Below are positions 55,268 to 64,000 of a stretch of 64,000 nt of DNA, piece by piece. The stretch is from assembly GCA_002150815.3 (NCBI GenBank), contig NDFF03000398.1:372001-436000 (forward strand), read 5' to 3'. The notes under the pieces are model-generated. The model was not told the origin of the DNA, did no database searches, and saw nothing but the letters and a program-made list of their open reading frames with translations. This stretch comes from Grammothele lineata. Taxonomy: Eukaryota; Basidiomycota; Agaricomycetes; Polyporales; Polyporaceae. Numbering within the stretch: position 1 is the first letter of the stretch; every line of letters begins with the position of its first letter. Made by a program: the position numbers and the translations under genes.

Positions 55268-56645
55268 ATGGCACCCCAGACCCAGAAGGCCCTCGTCGTC
55301 GAGAGCGCGCACGCGCCTTGGACGCTTCGCACCGACTGGCCCGTGCCAACCCCTGGCCCTGACGAGGTGCTCGTCAAGATCATCGCCACCGCGCTCAACC
55401 CCGCTGACTGGAAATGCCAAGTGGTCCCTCCCCCATTCATTACATACCCTTTCCTCGGAGGATTTGACGGCGCGGGTGTTGTCGAAGAGGTTGGCGCAGA
55501 CGTTAGCAGTCGTCAGAAGGGCGAGAGAATGTACGTTTGTCTTCGTGCGCCTCCATTTGTGAACGTTGCTGATTGGCCTATGCAACATGCAGTGTGTTTC
55601 CAGGGAGCTTCGTCACCCGCTATGCCACGTTCCAGGAGTATGCCGTGGTTCCTGCGGAAATTACTGCGAAGGTGTGTCTCGTACCTTACCTGACGTTACG
55701 CCCTCCTGCATGCACGTGCCGACATGTATGGTTGAACATCTGAGACTGACTTGGACGTTCGTGCACACTTACGCATCTAGATTCCCGACAACCTCACGTT
55801 CGATCAGGCCGCGACCGTCCCTGTCGGCCTCGCCACCGCCGTTTTTGCCCTGTGGAACCGCCACCCCGAGGCGAAATCGCTCGGCTTCCCAGCTCCCTGG
55901 GAAGAGAGCGGGAGGACCAAATTTGCGGGAAAGCCTGCATTCGTTGTTGGCGGATCATCCTCCGTCGGGCAGTACGGTGCGCTTTTGACGTCTATTCGCG
56001 CTCTTTGACGATAGGGGATTCTAACCCTTCTTTCGTTAGTAATCCAAGCCGCTCGATTGAACGGCTTCTCCCCTATTATCACCACGTCTTCCCTCAAGCA
56101 CGAGGCGTACCTCAAGTCCCTCGGCGCAACGCACGTCATCGATCGCTCGCTCCCAGATGCTCAGATCCTCGCTGAGCTTCCGCAGATCGCTGGAGGCGCG
56201 CCAGTTGCACTCGCGTACGACGCGATCGGAGACCCAGAGACGGAACGTCTCGCGTACACTGCCCTCGGGCGTGGTGGGGGGTTCGCCGCCGTGATGTTCT
56301 TGTCAAACGCAGCGATCGAGGACCTGGTCAAGGAAGAAGACGAGAAGAGCATCTCGCGCCCGCTCGGGATTGCAGAGCTTCCTATGAATCGTGCCCTCGC
56401 GGTTGAATTGTACAAACGGTTGACCGGGTGGCTGGAGGATGGGACGATTGTGGTAAGTCCAGATATATGCTGGGGATGGCTGTTCCTCAAATATCAATGC
56501 GCTCACTCGATGTACATTATCGCAGCCGAACAGAGTCGAGGTGCTGCCAAATGGGTTAGTAGGGGCGGTGGATGGAATGAAGAGACTGCAGGACGGTACC
56601 GTGAGCGGAGTCAAGTTGATTGTTCACCCCGGAGAGGACGTATGA
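55268..56645 (+). CDS. MDR-family zinc-free oxidoreductase, copy 3 (array member 2)
   Basis: Starts MAPQTQKALVVESAHAPW. 'GPDEVLVKIIATALNPADWK', 'GGFDGAGVVEEVGADV', then 'IVFPGSFVTRYATFQEYAVV' after intron 1. The next exon is 'IPDNLTFDQAATVPVGLATA', nucleotide loop 'GGSSSVGQY', 'LNGFSPIITTSSLKHEAYLK', 'LGATHVIDRSLPDAQI'. The last exon ends 'SGVKLIVHPGEDV' with the stop at 56643-56645. Five exons with the same intron positions as the other copies. No break found. It probably arose with copy 2 by a recent tandem duplication. Function as for the family; substrate unknown. Confidence 0.88.
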
Positions 56646-57045
56646 AGCCCAGTCGTGACTATAACTTCCACGCTGTGATCCCGTGTGTATCATACAATGA
56701 ACATCATCGTTGCCTACAATGGACAGATGAGCGGCAGCAAGGCCATCTTCCATCTTTAAAGCTCTTTCAAAATTCCCTTCCAGATTGAATCCGACTTACG
56801 ACTCAACGTACCGGAGGACGGATAAGCTAACACCCCTTCATCGACTGTATGTCTCCTTGAACGTCCAGTCCTATTGTGCCGATTCTCATCCCTGAGGTAC
56901 CTTTTGAGCGCGCTACATTCTCAACCATCCGGTTGGCGATCGTGATCTCATTGATCTATGAAAGACCGCTAAATTGTTGGTACGAGACATCGCGGACAGA
57001 AACATTGGACCTATACAGTCGAATCCACACTAGCATCTACACCTT
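56646..57045. other. Spacer between MDR copy 3 and the Rossmann gene (convergent)
   Basis: 400 bp of 3' UTR sequence, no gene seen. Confidence 0.5.
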
Positions 57046-58464
57046 CTACGCAGACTGCTTCTTGATGATGATCTCAGCCTCGGGCTTGAGGCTTTCCCAG
57101 AGGGCGTTGATATTCCTCATCGGCGCCCAACCGAGCTGCTGTCTGGCGCGGTATGCGCGAGAGCGCGCGTTCGTCCCGTTCGCGACCATTGCTTCCTGTT
57201 GACGAAAAAACTGTCAGACAGCTTTTCCTGCTAGCAGGGTAGGGTGAGGCTTACCGGTGCGCCCGCGTTGACTTCCTCGGGGGTCAGGTAGACCGGCTCA
57301 GGACTCTCGACCACGCCAAGATCGTACAGGACCTGTCCGAGACGGACACCGAGGTCCTTATGGGTGTGTTCGCCGTTCTCAGCGAAGTACCAGCCCTCGC
57401 GACCGTAGGTCAGCTTGCTGGGGTCGTTGACGATATTATTCAAGATCAACATGTAAAGGTCAGCGACTGGAGGACGAGGGTCCGTCGTGAGCGTCGCGGA
57501 CACACTTCGCAGAAAGGATTGAAAGGAACTCACGATCGACGACGTGGACGTGGTCCCAGATCGCCTGGCCCTGACCGACGATACCAACCCGCTTACGCTT
57601 GAGAGCAGAGCGGGTAAGGCCAGGGATCTGAATCGAGTGGGTGTTCGCAAGCTTCTTATCGAAAAGGATGCCTTCGGGCGCGCCGAAGATCGTGGGCGGG
57701 CAACCAAGTACGAGGCGGGTGTACCCTGCGAGAAAAGATCACGGTGAACGTCAGCGTGTGCCCACGTGTTACGGTTATTTTGGGTTACTTACCCTCCTTG
57801 TCAGCGTTCAGGAAGAGGAGATCGACAGGGCGGTGCAGGGCCTCATCGGGAATGGTCTCCAGTTGCTCGAGGTTGAGGTCGGAGTAGATACGCTCCTCAA
57901 CGAAGTCGCCAAGCTTGTGAGACCAGTCGATGAGAACGCCGGTGCCGGACTGTGAAACGTGTCAGCGACAGCTGAACCTCACGTGTTGAACCTGGTAGTA
58001 TGCTCACTGTGTGGAAGACAACGGGACGGTCATTGAGTTTCTGGTGACGCGTCTTGAGACCCTTGAGAATGGCCTTGGTCATGTCGGTGTCGTCCGCATT
58101 GGCCTTGATGCGCGCATGAGTATAGCGTCTTACCCACCAAGTACCGCTAGCCGGCTTACAATGGAGATGACAACGTGCGCGCCCTCGGCCGCCTTCTCGA
58201 GCTTGTCCAGCTCAGCGATAGTACCGACGATGGTCTTCACATCAAACTCATCGGAGAAACGCTTGGCCTTCTCCGCCGAGCGGATGTAGAGGGTAAGGTC
58301 AACCTTCTCGAGGAGTTTGGGCGTCGCAAGGATCTTGCTGAGGAACGTGGCACCGACGTAGCCTGAGAGGAGGAAAGGTTAGAACGATAGTAATAAGCCC
58401 TCCAGGGAAACGCACCGGTAGCGCCGAGGAAGAGAACGGGAACCTTGGTGGTAACAGTGGACAT
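57046..58464 (-). CDS. NAD(P)-binding Rossmann-fold protein (NmrA/extended SDR-like)
   Basis: Starts MSTVTTKVPVLFLGATG, then after an intron YVGATFLSKILATPK: together the GxxGxxG dinucleotide loop. Further exons give 'VDLTLYIRSAEKAKRFSDEF', 'AAEGAHVVISI', 'DDTDMTKAILKGLKTRHQ', 'GTGVLIDWSHKLGDFVEERI', 'PVDLLFLNADKEG', 'TRLVLGCPPTIFGAPEGIL' and 'VHVVDLVADLYMLILNNI'. The C-terminal exon is 'RARQQLGWAPMRNINALWES' and ends IIIKKQSA. About seven exons, about 360 residues. This is the fungal NAD-dependent epimerase / NmrA-like family; many members sense NAD(P) rather than catalyse a reaction. It interrupts the MDR array in opposite orientation. A TATA box lies about 110 bp upstream. Confidence 0.85.
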
Positions 58465-58569
58465 CTTGTTGGAGCGAAGGCGGGATCGGAGAACAGTGAG
58501 GAGCAAAATGTTGGGAGGAGTTGACAGAGGAGAGGATGAGATGGATGTCCAGGAAGCTACTTTGAGTGG

Positions 58570-58576
58570 TTTATAT
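58570..58576 (-). promoter_or_regulatory. TATA box of the Rossmann gene
   Basis: Read on the minus strand ATATAAA, about 106 bp upstream of the ATG at 58464. Confidence 0.5.
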
Positions 58577-58675
58577 CCGAGAAAGCTTTGACCTGTGCGG
58601 AACGTTGAGTCACCAATAAGCAGGAGAGCCTCATGGAACGCACCGTAGGCTGCGTGCGCATACACTAGAGTATCC

Positions 58676-59892
58676 TCACTTCATGGCTTCCAGCTGACAC
58701 CTTCGTGCAAAAGCAGACCTAGCTTCATTACACAATATACTGTCCAATTTGATTATGGCAACAACGCCAGACGCGCTTACGCGATACACTTTCCTGATGG
58801 GGACGGAGATATGGACGGTAGCGTCAGCGAAAGCTCTGACACTCATGCGAGAGGACCTGGATGACAAAGACATGGTGTAGAGCTCGCCCGTGCAAGGGTC
58901 AATCACAAACATATCGCCGGCGGCACATTCTTCTAGGGACTGGCATGCTTAGCAAAGTATTCGTACAATATACGTCCTATTGAGTACTTACCGGCATGAG
59001 TCGTTGAACTGCTCGAATTTCAAATCGCTGCTCATTTCAGCCTGCCTGTATGTCATCCTCGAGGGATCAAGCACTCTTTCGGATATCTCGAGCATGACAA
59101 GGACACAGATTGGGATAGACACTCGCGTCGCTGGTTGTGCATGACAAAGGAGGTCCTTCGATGATTTGGTAGACGCGCTTTGCTGTCAGTTGATGGCAAA
59201 GATGAACTTCGGCAAACCCCGGATGCTTATTCATCTCAGCCACCGTCACTAGCGCCTTGCAAATGCGATCGCTCCCTGCGGATTTTCGACTCCCTTCCGC
59301 GACGTTCATCTACGCCCCCGGGTTGGTTCAACGAAAGGCTATTCGAATTATATCTAAGCAATTCTCACTCAAAGTAAGTGGCTTGAAACACGTCAAGTTT
59401 TGACTTGAAGTCAGCGTTGCCTCTCCTCACTGCCTGGAGCAGTGGTAACAAGGCTCGTCGCCCTCCTTTTGCGTTGTTAGTATTGTTCCGCGAGAAGATG
59501 AGCGGTGTCTAAACATACACGCAAGGCGTGGTATCAAGAGCATCATGACCCTCCTCAGTCATCTTCGCCACGTTTAAGTGAACCGTCGCGAGACAAGGGA
59601 TCCAGGTGTAGTTTATAATGCTATCGAGAACCTCGAGCTCTCCACGACGCAGCACAGACGCCAGAGGCAAAAGGGCGATGGTAAGTAGGCGTACCAGGTA
59701 TTTGAACTCATCTCCTTGTACTTTCGATGCTGGCGTCTGATGATTAGATAGGTACTCTACATGTATCTCGCGAACGCGTAGATCGCGCAAGCAGTTACGC
59801 CCCTCTTCCTCGACGGCCCAAGTGCAAGCGTGAGCTTCATCACTCTTCTGCCACTCAGCCGTCGCAGAGTGGCTATTCGAAGACCTACTCAT
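58676..59892 (-). CDS. Hypothetical multi-exon gene or decayed gene, doubtful
   Basis: Three open blocks on the minus strand could be exons: 59892-59509 (MSRSSNSHSATAEWQK..., with 'DLRVREIHVEYLSNHQ' and 'LTIALLPLASVLRRGELEVL'), about 59300-59067 ('MNKHPGFAEVHLCHQLTAKR'), and 58912-58676 ('MFVIDPCTGELYTMSLSS', ending CQLEAMK). Plausible donors and acceptors exist between them, for example TGC|GTGTAT near the end of the first block. No domain is recognised. The blocks look protein-like, with mixed hydrophobic and charged patterns and little low complexity, but the exon chain is not proven and the gene may be dead. Confidence 0.25.
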
Positions 59893-60945
59893 CGGGACGG
59901 AGTGGCTACGGAGGACTCTTTACCCGCACCGTTACCCTACCGATGCGTGCTATGCGCTGTCCCTGCGGCGGCGTCGGTACACAGCTGTTGTGCGTCTTCA
60001 CATTCGTTGAGTCTCAAGCTATACTCTCGTATAACCCACCGCCTTTTTGACACTTTGCACCCATGTGTCACTCCCTAGTCCTGAGAAAATCCACCTGACT
60101 CCGGTTCGACATCCTACCGTCATCCTTTTGGCAGCGGCTCGGGGACGAACATGGTGAGCTGCCATTATAACATGTTCTCAGGATCGTATTACGGACTTCC
60201 ATTTACTACCATTGCTGTCTTTGAAGGGTATCTACGCCGTGGCCGGAATAAGAGGCGCCAGACTCGTCGAAATGCTACATACACGCTCGTATCACGCCAC
60301 TTACATTTTCCGCGTCTGCGCATGTAGTAAACACAGGCGGCAAGCATCCGTCCTGTATCTCATATGCATCCGGTCGGGTTTGCATCCACATTGACATCCG
60401 TGGACCGTCGATGTCGTGTACATTTCCCGGTCTAGTCGGCCTCTTGTAGGCGTTCGACAAGTCGACGACGTTGGCGAGCAGTAGCAGGTATACCTCCAGG
60501 AACATTGGCTGAATCATCTCACCCACCCAGAGTACCGACTCACTCTATATTGTGGCCGAGAAGACTGTCACTCGAGCCCTAGGTACGCCTGCATCTGCAC
60601 TACCGAACGTCGCCTGTGCGCCTGACCCACAGAAGTCCGAAATTCCCTAGTCTTGCATCGACAAACATTCGTCCGTGTTCTCTCCTCAATTCAAGGAGTA
60701 GACGTTCCGCGTCGTTCAGGGACCCGTGATCCACCGATACTCCGAATGGACGCCTTCTACGCCCCACATACGTTTCAGTTGCTAGATGGTCGAAGAGCGG
60801 GCGGGGAGGAATGTCAGAGGTTGCGGCGGATGTCCTCGAGACGTTCTCGAGACGTTAAAACTCGCGCATGAAATCGTGGCGTCCCTACCTAACTCATCCA
60901 CCAAGATACGCATTTCTCACTCTTGCTAGAACCGTCATCTGCATC
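59893..60945. other. Intergenic, no supported gene
   Basis: 1 kb before MDR copy 4. Short frames only, including an 83-codon minus frame at 60275-60526 with no domain. Confidence 0.45.
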
Positions 60946-62270
60946 ATGGCACCTCAGACCCAAAAGGCACTCGTTGTAGACCAGGAGCACACTCCGTGGA
61001 AGTTGCGCACGGATTGGCCTGTGCTGACCCCTGGTCCAAACGAGGTCCTCGTCAAGGTCGTCTCCGCCGGGCTTAATCCCTGCGATTGGAAGGTCCAGAA
61101 GATCGGGGTCTCGTTCATCAAGTACCCGTTCCTCGGCGGTATGGATGGGGCTGGGGTAGTCGAACAGGTCGGTGCGGAAGTCACAAACCTTGTGAAAGGC
61201 GACAAGATGTACGTTCCTCTGTCTAACATCGCTCAATACCTTGAGTACTGACTCGAATGAATCCCTCGCAAGCGTCTTCCCCGGAGATTTTGATCCAAAG
61301 AATGCGACCTTCCAGGAGTACAGCGTCGTTCTCGCTGAACTTACGGCAAAGGTCAGTGCGCTCCAATTCAAAGTCCGCTAAGCATGAATGCCAATCGGCG
61401 AACTCATACACGTTGTCAGATCCCGGATAACGTCTCCTTCGACCAAGCCGCCACTATACCCCTTGCGCTTGCTACAGCAGTATGCAGCCTCTGGAATCAT
61501 CATCCCGAGGCCACCACGATCGATGTCCCCGCACCATGGGAAGAAGGTGGCATTACGAAGTTCGCGGGCAAGCCCGCGTTCATAGCAGGCGGTTCCTCGT
61601 CCGTCGGACAGTACGGTACGTCTAATACAATGTTCCGACCCACGAGAGCGGACGCTAAGGATTGTGCACATTTTCCATCAGTGATTCAAGTGGCCCGTCT
61701 GAACGGCTTCGCACCCATCATTGCGACGTCCTCTCTCAAACATGCGGAATACCTCAAATCTCTTGGCGCGACGCACGTCATCAATCGTGCTCTTTCCGCA
61801 GACGCGACCCTATCCCAGGTCTCACAGATTGCGGCAGGTGTGCCTGTCGCCTTCGCGTACGACGCCATCGGGGAGCGCGAGACGATCGAGCTCTCGTACA
61901 CCGCACTTGGTGCTGGCGGGGGCCTCATATCCGTCAACCCGTATACGATTGATGAGATACTGACCCCGGACGGGACCGGGAAGCGCATCGGGAAGCCGTA
62001 CGCGTCGTTCCAGATGCCCGCGAACCGCGAGCTCGGCGTGGAGGTTTACAAGCGGCTCGGAGGATGGCTGGCCGATGGAATCATCAAGGTATGTGTTTAT
62101 ATGCACGTTCGATCGGTCGGACGGAGAGGCTGACGGAGTACATTTTGTAGCCGAATCGCGTCGAGCTACTCCCGAGCGGGCTCTCGGGTATCGAGGAGGG
62201 GCTCGAGCGGATGGCCGCCGGAAAGATTAGTGGGGTGAAGCTGGTTGTACGTGTTGCGGAGACTCCGTAG
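60946..62270 (+). CDS. MDR-family zinc-free oxidoreductase, copy 4 (array member 3)
   Basis: Starts MAPQTQKALVVDQEHTPW. 'GPNEVLVKVVSAGLNPCDWK', 'GGMDGAGVVEQVGAEV', then 'IVFPGDFDPKNATFQEYSVV' after intron 1. The next exon is 'IPDNVSFDQAATIPLALATA', loop 'GGSSSVGQY', 'LNGFAPIIATSSLKHAEYLK', 'LGATHVINRALSADATL'. It ends 'SGVKLVVRVAETP' at 62268-62270. Five exons, no break. The substrate-facing stretch before the C-terminus ('ISVNPYTIDEILTPDGTGKR') differs clearly from copies 2 and 3, which may mean a different substrate. Separated from copies 2 and 3 by the Rossmann gene and about 2.5 kb of non-coding DNA. Confidence 0.88.
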
Positions 62271-62840
62271 ACTCGAACACTAGGCTACGGATACCTCCAT
62301 AATTAGAGTGAATTTTGCTCTAGTTCTTTCTCGTGTGGTGTATAGTGGCATTTGTCGTCCATAACCATGTATGTCTGGCATTCGTAGCTGTTTTTTTGGG
62401 GGAATTACTGAATCGTCCATCCTACCTGCACAACGACATCGAACCCACTCGAATCCCGAGGGACGATGCGTAGCCGTGTATCCGGCAGGGATCCCGGCAA
62501 ACCATACAGGCCATAAGGAACATTGTGGGGCTGACCCACTTTTGTCCGCACCATTGAAGACGGTGGCCGATACTGTGAATGTATGCGGTCCTAAACATCC
62601 GAGCCTCCAGGGGCTGTCGGGCAAAGTACACTTGATGACTAGAGCCAGGGCCCACCCCGTTCCCGAGGCACCTTGCATCAGAAACTGCCATATGCCCTCA
62701 GATCGCGGTCACCGTCACCCGGGGGACACAGGTGCCAGACGTACATATACCACGGTCGACTCCAACCGGAACAAACCCGAGTACCCCTAAGCAGCACAAG
62801 TGTCTCCCTTTCCCCCATCACCCGACTTTAAACGTCCACC
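62271..62840. other. Spacer between MDR copies 4 and 5
   Basis: 570 bp, no gene supported. Confidence 0.5.
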
Positions 62841-64000
62841 ATGGCCCCGACGACACAAAAAGCCCTTGTCACCCCGAGCAAAGATGCGCCCTGGGAGCTG
62901 CGCATAGACTGGCCCGTTACCCCGCCCGGGCCCGGTCAGGTCCTCGTCAAGATCGTCGCAGGGGCACTCAACCCTGCCGACTGGTACCTTGCAAAGAACG
63001 GTCCACCTCCCCCCTTTCAAGAGCTTTTCAAGTACCCCTTCATCAGCGGCATCGAGGGTTCAGGTATTGTCGAAGAGCTTGGGGAGGGCGTCGAAGGCCT
63101 CGCTAAAGGAGACAAGATGTGCGCGTTCTTGGTTCATGCGCCCGCTGCTGTGCTGTGAAGCTGATCATGGCTCCTCCGTAGTATTTTCCCTTCGACGGGA
63201 CGCGACCCAGAGACGACGACCTTCAAGGAGTACGCCACTGTCGTCGCGGAGAACGCAGCCAAAGTGAGGTGACCAGCATCTTCCACTCGTCTTATCGTTG
63301 ACTCTGCTGTGTCGGCTTAGATTCCGGACAACATCACTTTCGAGCAGGCTGCGTCGGTACCCATCGGCCTCGCTACCGCTATCTGTGGCATCTGGAGTCA
63401 TCACTCGGAAGCGGCCTCGCTGGATTTTCCCGCGCCTTGGGAGGAAGGGGGAACCACAAAGTTCGCGGGGAAGCCCGCGCTCGTCGTCGGGGGGTCCTCG
63501 TCTGTAGGCCAGTACGGTGAGTCGTCGTAGTACGAGCTGCCTCCATGTGATAAGCAACCCACCAACCATTTCTCAGCAATCCAAGCAGCGAGAATGAACG
63601 GCTTCGCGCCGATCATCACGACTTCTTCACTCAAGCACGAATCCTGGCTCAAGTCCCTAGGTGCGACGCACGTAATCGACCGTAGTCTCGCACCCGAGGC
63701 CATTCACGCTGCCATCGCAAACATCATCGGAGACGAACCTCTCCTCTACGCCTGCGACGCTATCGGGATCCCCGAGACGCAGCGGCTCACGTACCCGGCG
63801 CTCAGCACGGGCGGCGGGCTCGTCACGGTGCGGCCGGGGCCGAATACGCCCTTCGAGGACCTGATGAAGCCGGAGGATGGGAAGAAGATTGTGCGTCCGT
63901 TTGGGTCCTTCCAGTTTCCCGGGAACCATGCGCTCGGGCTGGAGGTGTACGAGAGGTTGACCGGGTGGCTGACGGACGGGACGATTGTGGTGGGTCTCTC
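62841..64000 (+). CDS. MDR-family zinc-free oxidoreductase, copy 5 (array member 4), cut by the window end
   Basis: Starts MAPTTQKALVTPSKDAPW. 'GPGQVLVKIVAGALNPADWY', 'GIEGSGIVEELGEGVEGLAK', then after intron 1 'IIFPSTGRDPETTTFKEYAT'. Next 'IPDNITFEQAASVPIGLATA', loop 'GGSSSVGQY', 'MNGFAPIITTSSLKHESWLK', 'LGATHVIDRSLAPEAIHAAI'. The fourth exon ends 'LTGWLTDGTIV' at about 63990, followed by a GTGGGT donor, so only the short last exon (about 40 residues, PNRVEVLPNGL-type in the siblings) lies outside. Diverged from copies 2-4 in the first domain (ANPADWY, PPPPFQELFKYPF region). No break in the visible part. Confidence 0.87.

Noticed and set aside
53559..64000. MDR array as a secondary-metabolite cluster
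   Set aside because: No polyketide synthase, NRPS, terpene cyclase, P450 or transporter is visible in the window; a tandem gene family is the simpler reading.
1..64000. CRISPR arrays, operons or phage-like modules
   Set aside because: No regularly spaced direct repeats; genes are intron-rich eukaryotic genes.

Overview
This window looks like nuclear DNA of a filamentous basidiomycete, most likely an Agaricomycete. The genes are GC-rich and cut by many short introns (about 50-70 nt) with GTRNGT donors and YAG acceptors. The gene families also fit: HET-domain proteins beginning MWLLNTKT, an MLKL-type helical-domain protein, a Ser/Thr-tailed class III chitinase and an MDR oxidoreductase array. 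Species cannot be read from the sequence. I saw no prokaryotic operons, no CRISPR array and no convincing tRNA or rRNA gene.

Layout. 0-8.2 kb: a 2OG-Fe(II) oxygenase (+), a MYND zinc-finger protein (+) and a secreted PEBP-family protein (-). 8.2-22.6 kb is gene-poor. It holds one multi-exon gene with an MLKL/HeLo-like four-helix domain (-), one MDR oxidoreductase (-) and a 414-bp TA-flanked inverted-repeat element (a MITE). 22.6-32.3 kb is a compact housekeeping block: indoleamine 2,3-dioxygenase, a PP1 inhibitor of the YPI1/PPP1R11 family, a Rossmann-fold protein, TFIIF beta and a GH18 chitinase with a long acidic/Cys repeat tail. 33.3-36.2 kb: HET gene 1 (+). 37.4-42.8 kb: cytochrome c (-), the kinetochore protein Dsn1/Mis13 (+) and a DHHC palmitoyltransferase (+). 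43.6-51.8 kb: an aldose 1-epimerase (+), HET gene 2 (-), a decayed epimerase copy (+) and a broken HET gene 3 (-), i.e. a tandem duplication of an [epimerase / HET] unit. 52.2 kb: NatB acetyltransferase Naa20. 53.5-64 kb: four MDR oxidoreductases in direct array, interrupted by a NAD(P)-binding Rossmann protein (-); the last MDR runs off the window.

How the parts relate. The housekeeping genes are functionally independent. The accessory parts form two themes. The first is self/non-self recognition and cell death: two intact HET genes, one broken HET gene and an MLKL-domain protein. All three HET copies carry the same upstream inverted repeat, TTGGTTC-N18-GAACCAA, about 310-390 bp before the start codon. 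The second is an expanding family of zinc-free MDR reductases.

The most unusual observations are (1) a predicted one-nucleotide exon in the DHHC gene that restores the invariant Trp after DHHCP, (2) the conserved HET upstream element, (3) the decaying HET/epimerase duplication, (4) a coiled coil inserted inside the HET domain, and (5) the MITE. Exon boundaries were placed by eye from splice consensus and protein continuity, so they are approximate except where positions are given.
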